DNA from: an uncultured Lachnospiraceae bacterium
GTDB taxonomy: Bacteria > Bacillota > Clostridia > Lachnospirales > Lachnospiraceae
DNA: 64,000 nt
Direction of reading: 5' to 3'
Assembly (NCBI GenBank): GCA_910579935.1
Contig: CAJTVQ010000002.1
Location: 98,962-162,961 of the forward strand
Shown here: one piece after another, positions 34,552-43,383 of the stretch
Position numbering within the stretch: the stretch's first letter is position 1
Layout of the letters: each line of letters begins with the position of its first letter
The notes under the pieces: model-generated
The model's input: only the letters and a program-made list of their open reading frames with translations
What the model was told of the DNA's origin: nothing
Databases searched by the model: none
Position numbers and translations under genes: made by a program

Positions 34552-35100
34552 ATGACAAGCATTATCGTAGCGCTGCCGAAAGCGGAAGATGCGAAGGGCA
34601 TTAAAAATCTTTTGGTGCGGAACGGTTTTCCGGTAGCGGCTGTCTGCACTACCGGTTCGCAGGCCATCAGTCAGGCAGATCATTTGGGCGGCGGCATTGT
34701 CATATGCGGTTATAAACTGTCGGATATGATTTACTCCCAGCTGAGGGAATGTCTGCCTGCAGGTTTTGAAATGCTGCTGATCGCTTCCAGGCATATACTC
34801 GTCGAATGTGCGGACAATGATATCGTATGCCTGGCCATGCCGTTAAAGGTTTATGATATGGTGAATACCGTGGATATGATGGTACAGGCGGCGGAGAGGC
34901 AAAAGAAGCGCCGGAGGGAAAGGCCAAAGGAAAGGAACGAAGAAGAATCTGCCCTGATCCTGGAAGCAAAGAAGGTGCTGATGGGCCGGAATCATATGAC
35001 GGAAGAGGAGGCGCACAGATACATACAGAAATGCAGCATGGACAGCTGTACAAATATGGTGGAAACAGCACAGATGGTGCTGTCCATGATGAAAAATTAG
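34552..35100 (+). CDS. ANTAR-domain RNA-binding response regulator (NitR/GlnR-like antiterminator)
   Basis: A 182-residue protein. Residues 1-115 look like a degenerate receiver domain (SIIVALPKAEDAKGIKNLLV; IVICGYKLSD) without the usual acidic phosphorylation pocket. After a basic linker (RQKKRRRERPKERNEE) comes an ANTAR domain (ALILEAKKVLMGRNHMTEEE, then AHRYIQKCSMD). ANTAR proteins bind paired hairpins in nascent RNA and block termination. A homologous gene directly after glnA is known in solventogenic clostridia. GGAGGTGG precedes the ATG. Its first target is likely the glnA leader. Confidence 0.87.
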   Translation: MTSIIVALPKAEDAKGIKNLLVRNGFPVAAVCTTGSQAISQADHLGGGIVICGYKLSDMIYSQLRECLPAGFEMLLIASRHILVECADNDIVCLAMPLKVYDMVNTVDMMVQAAERQKKRRRERPKERNEEESALILEAKKVLMGRNHMTEEEAHRYIQKCSMDSCTNMVETAQMVLSMMKN

Positions 35101-35120
35101 AAAGAGTAGACGGTTGCGAT

Positions 35121-36518
35121 ATGGAACAGATTATTTTTGATAAACAACATCTGATGCAGCTTTCGGAAAAACTGAAGGCTGTATGGAAGGAAATGCCGGA
35201 GACAGAACCGGATTTTTTGGAACAATATTCCTCTGCCGGGCAGGAGAAAAAAGAAAGGGAGATAAGCCGTGCAGTGGAAAAAGGAAAGAACGGGTTGGGA
35301 GAATATCCCCAATCCTTTTTTGCCTTTCGGAAAAGAAAGAAGTGGAAGCGGCAGATGGAGGAACTGTCGGAGTCATTTCTGCAGGAAGAACCGCTTTTGG
35401 ATATAGGCAGCGTAATGGGGAAGGGGGAACTACGGGATTTTCAGGCATCCATGAAAGAGTTTTTGAGAAATGCAAGGAAATTTGACAAAAAACTTGGTTT
35501 GGAAGATATGGGGCAGGCCTTGCGCAACTATATGGTATATGCGATCTTTCTGGCTCTGAACGGCAGGGAATTAAAGTACCGTCCGGCTGCATTCGGATAC
35601 AGTATGCTTTATCCTTATACGGATAACTATATTGACAGTCCGGAAAGGACAGGGGCGGAAAAGGAGCATTACAACCGCCTGATAGAGGACAGGCTGAAAG
35701 GGAAGTCGGTGAAAGCCTTATCCCGCCATGAGAAAAAGACGGCGGAACTTTTGGCTCAGATAGAAAAAGATTACGGAAGGCCGCATGAAGTATATGAAGG
35801 ACTGCTGCTGATGCTGGAAGCGCAGGAAAACAGTCTGCATCAGGAGGAAGAGTGGAAGCGGGAAAGGAAGGAAAGCCTCCGGCAGGAGAATGGTCAGGGC
35901 GGGGAAGAAGACCTGCATTGGGAAGAGAAACGCAGGAGGGAGGATAAGCTGCAGCAGACCCGGGAGCGCGTTCTCGGAGTTTCCATTTACAAGGGCGGTA
36001 TTTCCGTTATGATGGACCGGTATTTCGTTGATAAACCATGGACAGAGAGAGATCTGTATTTTTATTACGGCTTCGGCTTTCTGCTTCAGCTTTGCGACGA
36101 TTTACAGGATATTGTGCAGGATAAGGAAGAAGGGAATCCCACTGCTTTTTCATTGTGCCGGACAAAGGGGGAAGCCGTGCGGAAGGTAAACAAACTCCTG
36201 CATTTTACGAAAGCGCTGTTTGGTTTTTGCGATACGGAAAAACCGGAGTTTAAAAGATTCCTGCAGAAAAACTGCTATTTGCTCATTTTGGCGTCGGCAG
36301 CGGGAAACGCGGAGTGGATGGAGGAAGAATGGCTGGCCCGGATGGAAAGGCGGCTTCCGGTGCGGTTAAAGTATCTGCAGGAGTTCGGAATCGGGATGCT
36401 GGGCGCAAGAAGGAAGGAGCAGGAGGAAGGAGAGAAAAACAAGGGAGAAGACAGGGAAAAGGAACGTAAAAAATTTATGAGAATGCTGGATGTATTGATA
36501 GCGGAGGAAAGAAATTAA
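35121..36518 (+). CDS. isoprenoid-synthase-like (type I) protein
   Basis: A 465-residue, highly charged, mostly helical protein with two acidic clusters of the kind seen in prenyl transferases and terpene synthases: PYTDNYIDSP near residue 168, and LCDDLQDIVQDKEEGNPTAF near 325. A very acidic/basic insertion (EEEWKRERKESL...) occupies about 240-275, and the tail is Lys/Glu-rich. ATG 35121 has only a weak ribosome binding site and follows the ANTAR stop by 20 bp; an earlier frame start (35031) overlaps that gene. The product cannot be predicted. Confidence 0.55.
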   Translation: MEQIIFDKQHLMQLSEKLKAVWKEMPETEPDFLEQYSSAGQEKKEREISRAVEKGKNGLGEYPQSFFAFRKRKKWKRQMEELSESFLQEEPLLDIGSVMGKGELRDFQASMKEFLRNARKFDKKLGLEDMGQALRNYMVYAIFLALNGRELKYRPAAFGYSMLYPYTDNYIDSPERTGAEKEHYNRLIEDRLKGKSVKALSRHEKKTAELLAQIEKDYGRPHEVYEGLLLMLEAQENSLHQEEEWKRERKESLRQENGQGGEEDLHWEEKRRREDKLQQTRERVLGVSIYKGGISVMMDRYFVDKPWTERDLYFYYGFGFLLQLCDDLQDIVQDKEEGNPTAFSLCRTKGEAVRKVNKLLHFTKALFGFCDTEKPEFKRFLQKNCYLLILASAAGNAEWMEEEWLARMERRLPVRLKYLQEFGIGMLGARRKEQEEGEKNKGEDREKERKKFMRMLDVLIAEERN

Positions 36519-36707
36519 GGAAATGACCCATATTTAGAAATATCAAACTCTTTCTTAAGAAAATCTTTGGAATTCCATGCGCTTCCTATTCAGTTTTTCC
36601 GGATAAGATATAGCCATCGGAAGAAAAAAGGGATCCGGGGCGGAGACATTTCCGCGGATGCCGAAACCGGAGGATAAGAATGGATATTTTACTTTCTGGA
36701 AATATGA

Positions 36708-36713
36708 TATACT
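36708..36713 (+). promoter_or_regulatory. extended -10 promoter element
   Basis: TG-A-TATACT (36705-36713) lies 34 bp before the response regulator start and shows no good -35 box. The preceding 190 bp (36519-36707) contain no gene that I can support. Confidence 0.4.
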
Positions 36714-36746
36714 GGTGTTCAGAAGAGGGACAGGAGGAGTTTTTGG

Positions 36747-37454
36747 ATGGAAGCATATCATATTTTAATTGTTGAGGATGACAAGGATATCAGGGATGGT
36801 ATTGAGATTTACCTGAAAAATCAGGGATATGTGGTTTCGCAGGCGGCGGACGGGATAGAAGGAATGCGCAGGATCGAAGAAGAAGAAATCCATCTGGCCA
36901 TTGTGGATATCATGATGCCCCGCATGGACGGTATTACCATGATGATGAAAGTGCGTGAGAAAGGATATGACTTTCCGGTCATCATGCTTTCTGCGAAATC
37001 AGAGGAAGTGGATAAAATCATGGGGCTGAACATGGGAGCGGACGATTATGTGACCAAACCGTTTACAACGATGGAACTTCTGGCGAGAGTGAATTCCCAT
37101 CTGCGCCGGTACGGAAAGTATCTGCAGGCAGTAGGAGGCGTACAGGAAAACGACAAGGTGCATGTGATTGGCGGTCTGGAACTGAACGAGGAGACGGTGG
37201 AGGTCAGTGTGGACGGCAGGCCGGTGAAAATGACGCCGCTGGAATTCAAGATTCTGCTGCTTCTCATGAAAAATCCGGGCCGGGTATTTAGCGCCGATGA
37301 AATCTACGAACGCGTCTGGAACGAGCAGGCGGTCAATACGGATACCATCATGGTACACATCCGGAAAATAAGGGAGAAAATAGAAATTAATCCAAAGGAG
37401 CCGAAATATTTAAAGGTGGTGTGGGGCGTTGGATATAAAATTGAAAAGCAGTAG
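36747..37454 (+). CDS. OmpR-family response regulator
   Basis: A 235-residue two-component regulator. The receiver domain has the acidic pair EDD near residue 10, the phospho-acceptor Asp in VDIMMPRMDG near 55 and Lys in VTKPF near 105. A winged-helix DNA-binding domain follows (about 135-232: MTPLEFKILLLLMKNPGRVF; VWNEQAVNTDTIMVHIRKIR). It overlaps the histidine kinase gene by 26 bp. Confidence 0.94.
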   Translation: MEAYHILIVEDDKDIRDGIEIYLKNQGYVVSQAADGIEGMRRIEEEEIHLAIVDIMMPRMDGITMMMKVREKGYDFPVIMLSAKSEEVDKIMGLNMGADDYVTKPFTTMELLARVNSHLRRYGKYLQAVGGVQENDKVHVIGGLELNEETVEVSVDGRPVKMTPLEFKILLLLMKNPGRVFSADEIYERVWNEQAVNTDTIMVHIRKIREKIEINPKEPKYLKVVWGVGYKIEKQ

Positions 37455-39762
37455 TAAGAAGTACGGTTTGCTGGCAGCAGTTCTGCTCGTCACACTGTGC
37501 TCCGTCGTTTTCCTTGCGCAGTATCCGCATTTTCAAAAGAACGCACAGGCATTTGAAGGGAACGGTCTGCAGGATGAGAATTTCCTGACAAGGCTGAATG
37601 TGAGCAATTATATTTTCTATAAGGATATTGTGGAAAAGGTAGAGCAGGAGCACTACGGTTACGATGAGCTGTATCTGGATGTGGAAGTGCTGTCACAGGA
37701 GCTGCAGCGGGACGGAGATGCGCTTTCGGCGGGGCAGTATTTTATAGACGGAAATGCGGATTCATACAGGAAGCAGATGAAAGAGGCGCTGCAGTTTAAG
37801 CTGGGAGAAGAGTGGAGTATGTCGGCATCTGAGGTGACACAGGTGATGGATTACTGTGTGATGGACCATGAGACAGGAGAATTCATCAAAAATACCGGAA
37901 GGGCTATCGAAGCCCTCGCCGGACCGGGAAGCGGGAATGCGGACATGCAGGAGGCAGATTCGGATGCAGGGCAGGTAATGGAAGATTATCAATATTATGT
38001 AGTAGTGAGCTATGACAGTGTAGGCAATCTGGAAAGGGTATCGGTAAAGGATGAAAATCCGGACGAACTGCTGAAAAGCGTGCAGAATGCAATGAAAAAC
38101 CGTCCTTTGGAGAAGTGGATGAGGAATATCAACGGACAGGAAGGCGGAGAGGGAACTCTGTACGCATACAGCGAGACCGACCGTTCCGTCCAGACCCTGC
38201 ATTACCGTCTGGGAGCGCCGCATGATGTGACGTTTGTCTATGCCATGACAAAGCAGCAGAAAGAAACGCTGCAAAACAGAAATGCCGTAAATTCCTCATG
38301 GTATGCGTATTATCAGAGCGGGGCGGGAGAGGTATACGTGTCGCTGCTGCTGCTCATGGCAGTGATCACCCTGGTTTTGATGAGATTTCACTGGTACGGA
38401 CTTCACCGGCTCCACGCAGTCAGGATCCCGCTGGAAATCGCTGTCTTAGCCATTCCGGTCTGGCTTGCCGCCTTTTCGGAATGGGTGATGGAGATGGTAA
38501 GGGCTTCCTGTGTGGGGGAGTTTTCCGCCTTGTATAAGAGCAGGCTGCCTTATCTGTCTGCGGATCATTATCAGACGATAACGTTTTTGCTGAATTTCCT
38601 CTTTCTGTTTCTGGTATTCGGCGGCTGGTTCTATATCGTGAATTCTTTTGGCGGGGTATTTGTTCTCGGCATAAAAGGATTTCTGGCGGAAAGAAGTATT
38701 GCCGTCAGAGCGGGAATACAGGTACGGGCATGGATGAAAAGGCATTATGAACAGTTTAAACAGGAAATGCTGCATACGGACTTGGGGGAGGGCGCCATAA
38801 AGATGGTGCGAAAGATAGTTGTTATCAACTTTCTGCTGCTGGCGGCGGCGTGCAGCATGTGGTTTTTTGGGTGGGCGGCTTTGGTGTGCTATTCGTTCGT
38901 ACTGTATTTTCTTTTGAAAAAATATATCAGCCGGATACAGAAACAGTATGGGAAAATGCTGGAGGCCACGAATTCCATTGCGGAAGGCAATCTGAATACG
39001 GAGTTCGATGAGGATTTGGGGGTATTTGAATCTTACAAAGAAGAACTGTACCGGATTCAGGAAGGGTTCCGTAAGGCGGTGGATGAGGAAGTGAAGAGCC
39101 AGCGGATGAAAACAGAACTGATCACCAATGTATCCCATGATCTGAAGACGCCGTTGACAGCCATTACGACTTATATTGATTTATTGAAGGAAGAGAACAG
39201 TACGGAGGAACAAAGGAAAGAGTACATTGCCGTGCTGGAAAAGAAATCGCTGCGCCTGAAAACCCTGATCGAAGATTTATTTGAAGTGAGCAGGGCCAAC
39301 AGCCGGAATGTATCGGTGCATCTGGTGGATGTGGATCTCTGTAACCTGATGCGGCAGGTATATTTGGAATATGAGGACCGGGTGGAAGAGGCAAATCTGA
39401 TCTTCCGGTTCCGGATGCCTCAGGAGAAAGTGATCCTGAAGCTGGACAGTCAGAAAACGTACCGCATTTTTGAAAACCTGTATATCAACATCATCAAATA
39501 TGCCATGCCGGGAACGAGAGTGTATGTGGATGTGGAGCAGGAGGAAGGGGAAGTACGGATTGAACTGAAAAACATGTCGGCAACGGAACTGCATGTGGAA
39601 GCGGATGAACTGACAGAGCGTTTCGTGAGAGGGGACAGCTCACGGAATACGGAAGGAAGCGGACTGGGGCTGGCTATTGCCAAAAGCTTTGTACAGATAC
39701 AGGGGGGAAGGATGGAAGTGACCGTAGACGGTGACTTGTTTAAAGTGACACTGTGGTTTTAG
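37429..39762 (+). CDS. sensor histidine kinase
   Basis: A 777-residue membrane kinase, partner of the overlapping response regulator. TM1 is at about 13-32, then a long extracytoplasmic region (about 33-298), then four or five further helices (about 300-495), a HAMP-like region (MLEATNSIAEGNLNTEFD), HisKA with the phospho-His in NVSHDLKTPLTAI near 568, and HATPase motifs YINIIKYAMPG and GSGLGLAIAKSF. The TTG start at 37429 is inferred because the frame has no ATG before TM1 and GGTGG lies upstream. The multi-helix second membrane block is unusual. The stimulus is unknown. Confidence 0.9.
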   Translation: MDIKLKSSSKKYGLLAAVLLVTLCSVVFLAQYPHFQKNAQAFEGNGLQDENFLTRLNVSNYIFYKDIVEKVEQEHYGYDELYLDVEVLSQELQRDGDALSAGQYFIDGNADSYRKQMKEALQFKLGEEWSMSASEVTQVMDYCVMDHETGEFIKNTGRAIEALAGPGSGNADMQEADSDAGQVMEDYQYYVVVSYDSVGNLERVSVKDENPDELLKSVQNAMKNRPLEKWMRNINGQEGGEGTLYAYSETDRSVQTLHYRLGAPHDVTFVYAMTKQQKETLQNRNAVNSSWYAYYQSGAGEVYVSLLLLMAVITLVLMRFHWYGLHRLHAVRIPLEIAVLAIPVWLAAFSEWVMEMVRASCVGEFSALYKSRLPYLSADHYQTITFLLNFLFLFLVFGGWFYIVNSFGGVFVLGIKGFLAERSIAVRAGIQVRAWMKRHYEQFKQEMLHTDLGEGAIKMVRKIVVINFLLLAAACSMWFFGWAALVCYSFVLYFLLKKYISRIQKQYGKMLEATNSIAEGNLNTEFDEDLGVFESYKEELYRIQEGFRKAVDEEVKSQRMKTELITNVSHDLKTPLTAITTYIDLLKEENSTEEQRKEYIAVLEKKSLRLKTLIEDLFEVSRANSRNVSVHLVDVDLCNLMRQVYLEYEDRVEEANLIFRFRMPQEKVILKLDSQKTYRIFENLYINIIKYAMPGTRVYVDVEQEEGEVRIELKNMSATELHVEADELTERFVRGDSSRNTEGSGLGLAIAKSFVQIQGGRMEVTVDGDLFKVTLWF

Positions 39763-39772
39763 GAACTGTTAA

Positions 39773-39807
39773 GAGAGGAGGCATGCCGTAACGGCATGTC
39801 TCCTCTC
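39773..39807. terminator. convergent-gene hairpin
   Basis: GAGAGGAGGCATGCCG (39773-39788) and CGGCATGTCTCCTCTC (39792-39807) pair over 16 bp with one wobble around a TAA loop, between the histidine kinase and the convergent GH13 gene. There is little U-tract on either side. Confidence 0.6.
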
Positions 39808-39827
39808 GCCTGGATCAGGGATATCCC

Positions 39828-41378
39828 TTACTGAATGGGGGAGGTGCGGTAGAAACCGTAGGAACCTGCCGGAACGGATATTTTACCTTCACCGGCAGTG
39901 ATATCCCCGCCGAAGGAGTACAGCTTTTCGGACAGGGGAAGGGTGCATTCAAAAACAGCGGGCGTGTCGGAGGGATTGAGGAGAACAAGGATCTGTTCTT
40001 CCGCCATGCTGCGCAGGTAAACAAGCGGATAGGAATGGCTTTCGGCGTGGATAAAGTCAATTTTTCCTTTGCTTTGCAGGGCCGGGTGTGCCTGCCGCAG
40101 GGCGATCAGTCTGCGTATCTCGTGGTAGAGAGAATCCGGGTCTGCCATCTGCTCCTGTACGGTAGGGCGGTCCGGGCTGCTGTCTAAGGGAATATAGAGC
40201 TTTTCCCGGACAGCGCAGCTGAAGCCGGCATTTACCGTGTTATCCCACTGCATCGGGGAGCGGGAGCCGGTGCGGTCATATCCGCCTTCCACGGAGGTAA
40301 GGTTTTCCACGTAACGCATACCGATTTCGTCTCCGTAATAGATAAAGGGCGCGCCGGGCATGGAAAGCAGGAAGGCAAATGCCATTTTCAGTTCATCTCC
40401 CTGCAGGTATGCGGCCAGCCGTGCCATATCATGATTGCCGGAGGGGATGCAGATCAGGCCTTTTCCGGCAGTCTTGTCATAATTTTCCTTATATTTCTTT
40501 ACGAATTCCCCGGCATCGCCTTTTCCGCGGCCGGAAAAATAAGGTTCCTCGCAGCGGAATAGATCGTTGTAATGGGAAGGGCCGAAGTGGAGCAGGAAGT
40601 CCATATGGAAACCGCCCTGAAGGGATTTGTCCGGTTCGCCCCATTCGGATACCATGGCTGCATCGGGAAATTCTTCGTCCAAAAAGGCGCGGATATCCTG
40701 CCAGAGCCGGATCGTGCCTTTTCCGTCTTCATCCTGTTTTACAAGGGAACCGGCCATGTCCACACGGAACCCGTCGCAGCCTAATCCCAGCCAGAAACGC
40801 ATGATGTTTTTCAGTTCGGCAACGGTGGCCTGCGGACCGGGAGCATCCACGGGCTGCTGCCAGGGGCGTTCCGGTTTGTAAAAGCCATAGTTTAACGCCG
40901 GCTGGCTGGAAAAGAAATTCACGGCACAGGAACCGTTCCGGTCGGAAATACCTCTGAGACAGCCCATTCCTTCCGGGGATTCCCATATATTGTCCGTCCA
41001 TACATAGCGGTCGGAAAACTCGTTTTTCTCTGCTTTCATGGATTCCAGAAACCATTTGTGCTCTACGGAGGTGTGCCCCGGAACGAGATCCAGCAGCAGA
41101 TGCATATCCCGTTTATGCACTTCGTCAAAAAGACGTTTTAAATCATCATTGGTGCCGTAGCGGGGCGCCGCTTTGTAATAGTCCGCCACATCATACCCGG
41201 CATCGCCGAAGGGGGATTCAAAGCAGGGATTCATCCAGATGGCATTGCATCCGAGTTCCCTGATATAGTCCAGTTTTTCAATGATACCGTTAAAATCTCC
41301 GATGCCGTCGCTGTTGGTATCCTTAAAAGACTGGGGATAAATTTCGTAAAATATTGCATTGTCAAGCCACTGTGCCAT
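39828..41378 (-). CDS. GH13 alpha-glucosidase / alpha-amylase family enzyme
   Basis: A 516-residue cytoplasmic (beta/alpha)8 glycosidase acting on alpha-glucosides. Conserved regions are present: I (DLVPGHTS), II with the nucleophile Asp (GFRVDMAG), III with the general acid Glu (VSEWGEP) and IV (SGNHDM). The N-terminus (IFYEIYPQSFKDTNSDGIGD) is that of oligo-1,6-glucosidase-like enzymes. Exact specificity (maltose, isomaltose, trehalose, sucrose) is not readable. AAAGGAG lies 7 nt before the ATG. The divergent AraC gene is the probable regulator. Confidence 0.9.
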   Translation of the reverse strand: MAQWLDNAIFYEIYPQSFKDTNSDGIGDFNGIIEKLDYIRELGCNAIWMNPCFESPFGDAGYDVADYYKAAPRYGTNDDLKRLFDEVHKRDMHLLLDLVPGHTSVEHKWFLESMKAEKNEFSDRYVWTDNIWESPEGMGCLRGISDRNGSCAVNFFSSQPALNYGFYKPERPWQQPVDAPGPQATVAELKNIMRFWLGLGCDGFRVDMAGSLVKQDEDGKGTIRLWQDIRAFLDEEFPDAAMVSEWGEPDKSLQGGFHMDFLLHFGPSHYNDLFRCEEPYFSGRGKGDAGEFVKKYKENYDKTAGKGLICIPSGNHDMARLAAYLQGDELKMAFAFLLSMPGAPFIYYGDEIGMRYVENLTSVEGGYDRTGSRSPMQWDNTVNAGFSCAVREKLYIPLDSSPDRPTVQEQMADPDSLYHEIRRLIALRQAHPALQSKGKIDFIHAESHSYPLVYLRSMAEEQILVLLNPSDTPAVFECTLPLSEKLYSFGGDITAGEGKISVPAGSYGFYRTSPIQ

Positions 41379-41474
41379 GTTAAAACTCCTTTCGCTGTTT
41401 TCACTCCTGCTGATGGCTGCCGGTCAGCGGCTGCAAACGGTCTTGGACGGGTCAGCCGCCGCAGGATATTCGAC

Positions 41475-41502
41475 TTGTATTTGTTTGTTATGATGATATA
41501 AT
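41475..41502 (+). promoter_or_regulatory. promoter for AraC gene
   Basis: TTGTAT (41475-41480), 16-bp spacer, TATAAT (41497-41502), with TG one base upstream of the -10. It lies in the 204-bp divergent gap between the GH13 and AraC genes. Confidence 0.5.
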
Positions 41503-41582
41503 AATCTTTGTAAAGGGGAGAAACAACTATAATGGTATTGGAAAACGATACTATAATACTTTTTTGGAGAAGGAACAAAGAT

Positions 41583-42485
41583 ATGGGCGGTGCATCTTCC
41601 AAAGAAAAAAGACAGCATGGATCCGTGAGGATTCCATACGGTTATTATGAAAGCAGGATACCGGAATTTTTCCCGATGGTGCCGCTGCACTGGCACAATG
41701 AATTTGAAATCAATTATGTAATAAGTGGAAAGAGCGAGTTCGTATACGGGAATGAACGGTTTGTGACGGATACCGGAGACATCGTCATCCTTCCGCCGAA
41801 CATGCTCCACGCGGTATACCCGCACGGGGATGCCGGACAGATATACGATACACTGGTCTTCCGCGGGGAAATGTTCGGAGTAAACAAAGAAGAGAGGGGC
41901 TGGGTATCCCATATCGAACCTATTATAAACGGGAATCGCGGGATTACTGCACCCATAACGGCAAAACACCGATTTTACGGGGAGATCAGGAAGAGTGTGG
42001 AGCACATTTTCCGCTGTTCCAAAAAAAATGAGTCCATTGCGGATCTGTATTTGAAAAGCGAACTGCTGCATCTGATCTGCCTGCTGGAAGAAGGAGACTG
42101 CATCAAAACCGTAAAGAACCGGGAGGATAAATCCATGGAGAGTATCCGGTCAGTGCTTGTGTACATAAACCGGAATTACAGGGAAAATATCAGTGTGGAG
42201 CAGCTGGCAGATATGGTGCATCTGAGCAAAAGCTATTTCATGTATCTTTTTAAGCAGGTGTCGGGTGTCAGTGCGATCGGGTATATCATACAGCTTCGAA
42301 TCAGGGAGGCGTGTGAGCTGCTGAGGAATTCGGACGATACCTCTGCGGAAATCGCCTTTGCGTGCGGGTTTCAGAATCTATCCAATTTTAACAGGCAGTT
42401 TAAGAGCTGCGTGGGATATACGCCGGGGCAGTACCGGCGGCTGCAGAAGGGGCTTGCGGAGGAATTGCGGGAAAGTCGGCGGTAA
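41583..42485 (+). CDS. AraC-family regulator with cupin sensor
   Basis: A 300-residue regulator: an N-terminal cupin (PLHWHNEFEINYVISGKSEF; DIVILPPNMLHAVYP) and a C-terminal AraC HTH pair (about 190-290; VEQLADMVHLSKSYFMYLFK and FQNLSNFNRQFKSCVGYTPG). ATG 41583 after AGAAGGA is preferred over ATG 41532. It is divergent from the GH13 glucosidase. A short GC-rich hairpin (CGCCCC/GGGGCG, 42505-42520) follows the gene. Confidence 0.88.
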   Translation: MGGASSKEKRQHGSVRIPYGYYESRIPEFFPMVPLHWHNEFEINYVISGKSEFVYGNERFVTDTGDIVILPPNMLHAVYPHGDAGQIYDTLVFRGEMFGVNKEERGWVSHIEPIINGNRGITAPITAKHRFYGEIRKSVEHIFRCSKKNESIADLYLKSELLHLICLLEEGDCIKTVKNREDKSMESIRSVLVYINRNYRENISVEQLADMVHLSKSYFMYLFKQVSGVSAIGYIIQLRIREACELLRNSDDTSAEIAFACGFQNLSNFNRQFKSCVGYTPGQYRRLQKGLAEELRESRR

Positions 42486-42579
42486 TAAGACGCTCCGGCC
42501 AAAGCGCCCCGACAGGGGCGTCCCCCTTCACCGCCAAACAATCAAATCCCCCCAAATTCAGGCAAAAGCAAAAAAACAT

Positions 42580-42608
42580 TTGACACGATAAGCGCGATAC
42601 AATATAAT
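42580..42608 (+). promoter_or_regulatory. consensus sigma-A promoter
   Basis: TTGACA (42580-42585), exactly 17 bp, TATAAT (42603-42608). This is a full consensus promoter 73 bp before the small membrane protein gene. Confidence 0.8.
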
Positions 42609-42681
42609 GAATTTAATTGACGTGCACAGGAAGTTATAAAAAAAGTATTAAATTTATTTTGGTAGAGACGGGAGAAAAAAA

Positions 42682-42909
42682 ATGGATAATAATGTGAATG
42701 CAACGAATGACAATGGTGGTATTTTATGGGGACTTCTTGGATGCTGTATCCCGATTGTCGGACTGGTACTGTTCCTTGTATGGAAGGATACGAAGCCCAA
42801 GACTGCAAAAGCGGCAGGAATCGGCGCTCTTGTAAGCGTGATACTGATTGTGGTATGGTACATATTGATGGCAGTGCTTGGAATCGGTTTAATGAGTCTT
42901 GGCTACTAA
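42682..42909 (+). CDS. small two-helix membrane protein
   Basis: A 75-residue protein with two hydrophobic segments (WGLLGCCIPIVGLVLFLVW and GIGALVSVILIVVWYILMAV) joined by a basic loop (KDTKPKTAK). GGGAG precedes the ATG and a consensus promoter drives it, so it is probably well expressed. Short proteins of this type are common and uncharacterised in Lachnospiraceae. Its end overlaps the next start. Confidence 0.65.
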   Translation: MDNNVNATNDNGGILWGLLGCCIPIVGLVLFLVWKDTKPKTAKAAGIGALVSVILIVVWYILMAVLGIGLMSLGY

Positions 42910-43306
42910 AATCGGCAGGTTTCTGCAGATTTGTTTCGGATGCCATGCCAGGCCGGATCGTTCTTTCTTTTTCCATGGGAAACAGTTTCCGATTTGTGCG
43001 CGTTGTACCGGTGAATTAGTAGGAATGATCACGGGGATTCCGATAGCAGTTTTTGCTGGTTATCCGGATTTTTGGTGGGTGCTGCTGCTCATGGTTCCCA
43101 TGTTGTTTGATGGATTTCTGCAACTTCTGACGCGCTATGAGAGCGGTAATTACCGCAGGCTGTTTACCGGATTTCTGTTCGGTATTGCATTGGTGTTTGC
43201 TTTTATTTATTTCCATCGGATCTGCATGTGGATCGCAGGGGGGATTCTGAAGTGGTTCGGAATGGACCCCGTAAAGGTGGACTGGGCAATCGAACGGTTG
43301 CCGTAA
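42899..43306 (+). CDS. DUF2085 family membrane protein
   Basis: A 135-residue membrane protein with the DUF2085 cysteine pattern (CFGCHARPDRSFF, then KQFPICARCTG), reminiscent of a metal or redox site, followed by about three hydrophobic helices. The only in-frame start before the conserved region is TTG 42899, inside the end of the previous gene, so translation is probably coupled. Biochemical role unknown. Confidence 0.75.
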   Translation: MATKIGRFLQICFGCHARPDRSFFFHGKQFPICARCTGELVGMITGIPIAVFAGYPDFWWVLLLMVPMLFDGFLQLLTRYESGNYRRLFTGFLFGIALVFAFIYFHRICMWIAGGILKWFGMDPVKVDWAIERLP

Positions 43307-43327
43307 AACAGAATAATGTGATATAAT
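43298..43327 (+). promoter_or_regulatory. extended -10 promoter before MoxR operon
   Basis: TTGCCG (43298-43303), 18-bp spacer, TATAAT (43322-43327), with TG one base upstream. The start point would fall almost on the hairpin at 43335. Confidence 0.45.
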
Positions 43328-43334
43328 TTTATAG

Positions 43335-43363
43335 AAGAGGATGCGTTTGGTATCCTCTTTTTC
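43335..43363 (+). terminator. intrinsic terminator or attenuator before MoxR operon
   Basis: AAGAGGAT (43335-43342) and ATCCTCTT (43352-43359) form an 8-bp stem with a T-rich tail (TTTTCT). It probably ends the DUF2085 transcript, but it also lies just downstream of the promoter at 43298-43327. Confidence 0.6.
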
Positions 43364-43383
43364 TCTATAGAAAGCGAAAGGGT

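Noticed and set aside
33064..34794. 576-codon minus-strand open frame opposite glnA
   Set aside because: It is a shadow of the glutamine synthetase gene; the product has no recognisable domain and is rich in His/Arg/Phe, as expected from antisense of a biased coding sequence.
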